A stretch of DNA of 64,000 bases from Styela clava (Eukaryota > Chordata > Ascidiacea > Stolidobranchia > Styelidae), in the NCBI RefSeq assembly GCF_964204865.1, contig NC_135261.1, positions 3,162,001 to 3,226,000 of the forward strand, read 5' to 3'. A program made the translations under genes and the position numbers. Shown here one piece after another: positions 59,931 to 64,000 of this stretch. The notes under the pieces are model-generated. The model was not told the origin of the DNA, made no database searches, and saw only the letters and a program-made list of their open reading frames with translations. The stretch's first letter is position 1; every line of letters starts with the position of its first letter.

Positions 59931-60329
59931 GATGCTAACAAAGCTGTAGGTAGTGATGATATATCAGTTAAAATGTTTAAAAATGCTTGTTGTTCCGCCA
60001 ACTCTATCCACTCTTTTAATCAGAGTTTCACAGATCTTGTGTACCCAGATATACAGAAAATAGCCAAGGTGATACTAGACTATAAAAAGGATCTAAGCAT
60101 GATTCGAATAATTAAAGGCAGATCTGATGTGCCCCAGGGTTCCACTATTGGCCTGCTGTCATTTTTATGTTACATAGACGATCTGCCTTTGGCATCTGCA
60201 TTTTATTCAGCACTGTTTGGAGTTGATACTTCTGTGGTAAAATCAATATCCTGCGGTTCAGAACTCTACAATGGGCGAATCAACCGAACAAAATTATCAT
60301 GCAATAAGTATTCTTATGGATATTCTTGA
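59931..60329 (+). pseudogene. Non-LTR RT fragment in 5S spacer, unit 1
   Basis: Begins DANKAVGSDDISVKMF and carries DVPQGSTIGLLSFLCYIDDL, then LFGVDTSVV. It is a single open frame here, but the catalytic DD is changed to VD and the middle of the domain is missing. Homogenised with the array, so best viewed as spacer sequence. Confidence 0.8.
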
Positions 60330-60574
60330 GCTATATGGATTTTTCGTGCTAGCTTCAGTTTTCCTTGTTCATAATAATGCAAATTTTTTATTAGTGGGCC
60401 AATGGAATTGCAGCATTAATACGCCGATACCAAATTTATAAAACCAGATATAATATATAACTAATGAGTTCCCAGCTCGCCAATGTTGCGCAACAATCAT
60501 GCATGTCTCGCTTGATTCAACTCTCGTTTCGAACATCCCTTCAATATAAATGACGAATAGAAAGGCCTATCTTC

Positions 60575-60694
60575 GCCTACGACCATACCACGTTGAATAC
60601 ACCCGATCTCGTTCGATCTCGGAAGTTAAGCAACGTCGGGCTCGGTTAGTACTTGCATGGGTGACCGGCTGGGAATACCGGGTGCCGTAGGCTT
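60575..60694 (+). rRNA. 5S ribosomal RNA
   Basis: Identical in sequence to the copy at 59165; same TATA-like element upstream and T-run at the end. Confidence 0.95.
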
Positions 60695-61340
60695 TTCGCT
60701 TTCAAAGTAATTTTATTTATTCGATAACTTTTGAAGTAAACGCTTTTTAATGTGTTACAAAATGGCATTCAACAAATATGATACATCTGGCTATAGTCCC
60801 TTAATTTTTTTTTCTGTTTTGCTTCGAAAAGGCGCTATATGCAAGGGGTGTTTATGTTTATCTAACTGATATCTGTCGTTCAAACATATATAAAATGCTT
60901 TTCACAGTTTGTTAGATGAAAATATTTCTTAAGAACAAATTCTTCCACATTCCCTTGATTTGTAAGGCCCTTATTATTTTCCTAAGCTATGGGCATAAAA
61001 TTTGTAATGGTTATTGAAAGTGTGCTGAGTCCCCCTCCACATATAACTTTCTAATTATACGGTAGTATAGCAGAACTACTATTTTTTCGTTCTATTATCA
61101 AATACAACTTTTCGGCATTGCATTTGCTTTTTACACCTGCCATTTATTCAATATGTGTCCATCCTTATTCATCTTACGAACAAAAACAAGCATTGAATTA
61201 TGAGCCAAAACGCAGAGTATTAGTTAGGAACTATATAATAACCATATAATATAATGCTTGATTTTGTTTGCAAGATAAATAAAATTGTATGGTGTGTTTT
61301 CATATTACCACAACACTGGAAATTGAAAAACAAATAGATA

Positions 61341-61739
61341 GATGCTAACAAAGCTGTAGGTAGTGATGATATATCAGTTAAAATGTTTAAAAATGCTTGT
61401 TGTTCCGCCAACTCTATCCACTCTTTTAATCAGAGTTTCACAGATCTTGTGTACCCAGATATACAGAAAATAGCCAAGGTGATACCAGTCTATAAAAGGG
61501 ATCTAAGCATGATTCGAATAATTAAAGGCAGATCTGATGTGCCCCAGGGTTCCACTATTGGCCTGCTGTCATTTTTATGTTACATAAACGATCTGCCTTT
61601 GGCATCTGCATTTTATTCAGCCCTGTTTGGAGTTGATACTTCTCTGGTAAAATCAATATCCTGCGGTTCAGAACTCCACAATGGGCGAATCAACCGAACA
61701 AAATTATCATGCAATAAGTATTCTTATGGATATTCTTGA
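61341..61739 (+). pseudogene. Non-LTR RT fragment in 5S spacer, unit 2
   Basis: Same fragment with YINDL and LFGVDTSLV. Keeps 'VIPVYKRD' at the deletion junction where unit 1 has 'VILDYKKD'. Confidence 0.8.
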
Positions 61740-61984
61740 GCTATATGGATTTTTCGTGCTAGCTTCAGTTTTCCTTGTTCATAATAATGCAAATTTTTTA
61801 TTAGTGGGCCAATGGAATTGCAGCATTAATACGCCGATACCAAATTTATAAAACCAGATATAATATATAACTAATGAGTTCCCAGCTCGCCAATGTTGCG
61901 CAACAATCATGCATGTCTCGCTTGATTCAACTCTCGTTTCGAACAGCCCTTCAATATAAATGACGAATAGAAAGGCCTATCTTC

Positions 61985-62104
61985 GCCTACGACCATACCA
62001 CGTTGAATACACCCGATCTCGTTCGATCTCGGAAGTTAAGCAACGTCGGGCTCGGTTAGTACTTGCATGGGTGACCGGCTGGGAATACCGGGTGCCGTAG
62101 GCTT
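61985..62104 (+). rRNA. 5S ribosomal RNA
   Basis: Identical to the neighbouring array copies, with boxes A and C intact and a T-run at the end. Confidence 0.95.
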
Positions 62105-62750
62105 TTCGCTTTCAAAGTAATTTTATTTATTCGATAACTTTTGAAGTAAACGCTTTTTAATGTGTTACAAAATGGCATTCAACAAATATGATACATCTGG
62201 CTATAGTCCCTTAATTTTTTTTTCTGTTTTGCTTCGAAAAGGCGCTATATGCAAGGGGTGTTTATGTTTATCTAACTGATATCTGTCGTTCAAACATATA
62301 TAAAATGCTTTTCACAGTTTGTTAGATGAAAATATTTCTTAAGAACAAATTCTTCCACATTCCCTTGATTTGTAAGGCCCTTATTATTTTCCTAAGCTAT
62401 GGGCATAAAATTTGTAATGGTTATTGAAAGTGTGCTGAGTCCCCCTCCACATATAACTTTCTAATTATACGGTAGTATAGCAGAACTACTATTTTTTCGT
62501 TCTATTATCAAATACAACTTTTCGGCATTGCATTTGCTTTTTACACCTGCCATTCATTCAATATGTGTCCATCCTTATTCATCTTACGAACAAAAACAAG
62601 CATTGAATTATGAGCTAAAACGCAGAGTATTAGTTAGGAACTATATAATAACCATATAATATAATGCTTGATTTTGTTTGCAAGATAAATAAAATTGTAT
62701 GGTGTGTTTTCATATTACCACAACACTGGAAATTGAAAAACAAATAGATA

Positions 62751-63149
62751 GATGCTAACAAAGCTGTAGGTAGTGATGATATATCAGTTAAAATGTTTAA
62801 AAATGCTTGTTGTTCCGCCAACTCTATCCACTCTTTTAATCAGAGTTTCACAGATCTTGTGTACCCAGATATACAGAAAATAGCCAAGGTGATACTAGTC
62901 TATAAAAAGGATCTAAGCATGATTCGAATAATTAAAGGCAGATCTGATGTGCCCCAGGGTTCCACTATTGGCCTGCTGTCATTTTTATGTTACATAAACG
63001 ATCTGCCTTTGGCATCTGCATTTTATTCAGCACTGTTTGGAGTTGATACTTCTCTGGTAAAATCGATATCCTGCGGTTCAGAACTCCACAATGGGCGAAT
63101 CAACCGAACAAAATTATCATGCAATAAGTATTCTTATGGATATTCTTGA
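62751..63149 (+). pseudogene. Non-LTR RT fragment in 5S spacer, unit 3
   Basis: As in units 1 and 2, with VPQGS, YINDL and the altered FGVD. Confidence 0.8.
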
Positions 63150-63394
63150 GCTATATGGATTTTTCGTGCTAGCTTCAGTTTTCCTTGTTCATAATAATGC
63201 AAATTTTTTATTAGTGGGCCAATGGAATTGCAGCATTAATACGCCGATACCAAATTTATAAAACCAGATATAATATATAACTAATGAGTTCCCAGCTCGC
63301 CAATGTTGCGCAACAATCATGCATGTCTCGCTTGATTCAACTCTCGTTTCGAACAGCCCTTCAATATAAATGACGAATAGAAAGGTCTGTCTTC

Positions 63395-63514
63395 GCCTAC
63401 GACCATACCACGTTGAATACACCCGATCTCGTTCGATCTCGGAAGTTAAGCAACGTCGGGCTCGGTTAGTACTTGCATGGGTGACCGGCTGGGAATACCG
63501 GGTGCCGTAGGCTT
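63395..63514 (+). rRNA. 5S ribosomal RNA
   Basis: Fourth intact-looking copy, the same sequence; the 5' flank differs slightly (GGTCTGTCTTC in place of GGCCTATCTTC). Confidence 0.95.
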
Positions 63515-64000
63515 TTCGCTTTCAAAGTAATTTTATTTATTCGATAACTTTTGAAGTAAACGCTTTTTAATGTGTTACAAAATGGCATTCAACAAATATA
63601 ATACATCTGGCTATAGTCCCTTAATTTTTTTTTCTGTTTTGCTTCGAAAAGGCGCTATATGCAAGGGGTATTTATGTTTATCTAACTGATATCTGTCGTT
63701 CAAACATATATAAAATGCTTTTCACAGTTTGTTAGATGAAAATATTTCTTAAGAACAAATTCTTCCACATTCCCTTGATTTGTAAGGCCCTTATTATTTT
63801 CCTAAGCTATGGGCATAAAATTTGTAATGGTTATTGAAAGTGTGCTGAGTCCCCCTCCACATATAACTTTCTAATTATACGGTAGTATAGCAGAACTACT
63901 ATTTTTTCGTTCTATTATCAAATACAACTTTTCGGCATTGCATTTGCTTTTTACACCTGCCATTTATTCAATATGTGTCCATCCTTATTCATCTTACGAA
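63395..64000 (+). repeat. 5S rDNA array unit 4, cut by window end
   Basis: Continues the period to the right edge, so the array probably extends further. Confidence 0.93.

Larger units (their letters stand above)
59165..60574 (+). repeat. 5S rDNA array unit 1 (1410 bp)
   Basis: One 5S gene plus spacer, nearly identical to the next two units with the same 1410-bp period. The spacer includes the RT fragment at 59931-60329. Confidence 0.95.
60575..61984 (+). repeat. 5S rDNA array unit 2 (1410 bp)
   Basis: Same composition as unit 1; differs by a few substitutions, mainly in the spacer. Confidence 0.95.
61985..63394 (+). repeat. 5S rDNA array unit 3 (1410 bp)
   Basis: Same period and layout as units 1 and 2. 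Confidence 0.95.

Noticed and set aside
59285..60574. Spliced-leader or U-snRNA gene linked to the 5S spacer, as in some animals
   Set aside because: I searched by eye for a known ascidian-type leader, a leader-plus-donor pattern and snRNA motifs and found none.
59810..62821. A 63-codon minus-strand ORF repeated three times
   Set aside because: It recurs only because the 5S spacer is repeated; it shows no protein-family features.
1..64000. CRISPR arrays, bacterial operons, Shine-Dalgarno sites or prophage
   Set aside because: The window is intron-containing animal DNA; the only regular repeats are the transposons, the internal tandem repeats and the 5S array.

Overview
This is a eukaryotic (animal) window of AT-rich genomic DNA. 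It shows a single intron-dense gene on the + strand, a repeat-rich intergenic stretch, and the edge of a tandem 5S ribosomal RNA array. No bacterial-style genes or operons are present. The species cannot be fixed from the sequence alone. The protein resembles the chordate/metazoan version throughout, and the many small DNA transposons would suit a moderately compact invertebrate deuterostome genome such as an ascidian, but that is inference.

Positions 1287-48303 hold DNAJC13 (RME-8), the large endosomal J-domain protein that works with Hsc70, SNX1/retromer and the WASH complex. I could place 50 coding exons. All have GT donors, AG acceptors and matching phases, and together they give 2145 residues plus a stop. 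The first ~130 residues (the N-terminal PH-like region in relatives) lie off the left edge. The exons carry a GYF-like segment, the J domain with its HPD motif split over three exons, all four IWN repeats, and a C-terminal helical-repeat region. One exon has a proline-rich insertion with two PxxPxK motifs. Two candidate in-frame microexons (15 and 24 nt) sit in one intron just before the third IWN repeat.

The introns hold many non-autonomous DNA transposons, often with intact target-site duplications. There is a foldback MITE family with 8-bp duplications (nine copies and a fragment), several hAT-like elements, mariner-like foldback elements and a tRNA-derived SINE family. A 2.1-2.3 kb hAT-like element is present twice in opposite orientation, in the introns on either side of exons 26 and 27, so the pre-mRNA could fold into a long hairpin around them.

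From about 48.3 to 53.1 kb I see no convincing gene, only SINE copies, a local duplication and one weak minus-strand ORF. From 53.1 to 58.9 kb lie decayed 5S repeat units broken up by nested transposons, with two defective 5S copies. From about 58.9 kb to the right end is a homogeneous array with a period of 1410 bp. Each unit has one apparently intact 5S gene and a spacer carrying an internally deleted reverse-transcriptase fragment from a non-LTR retrotransposon, now copied along with the array.
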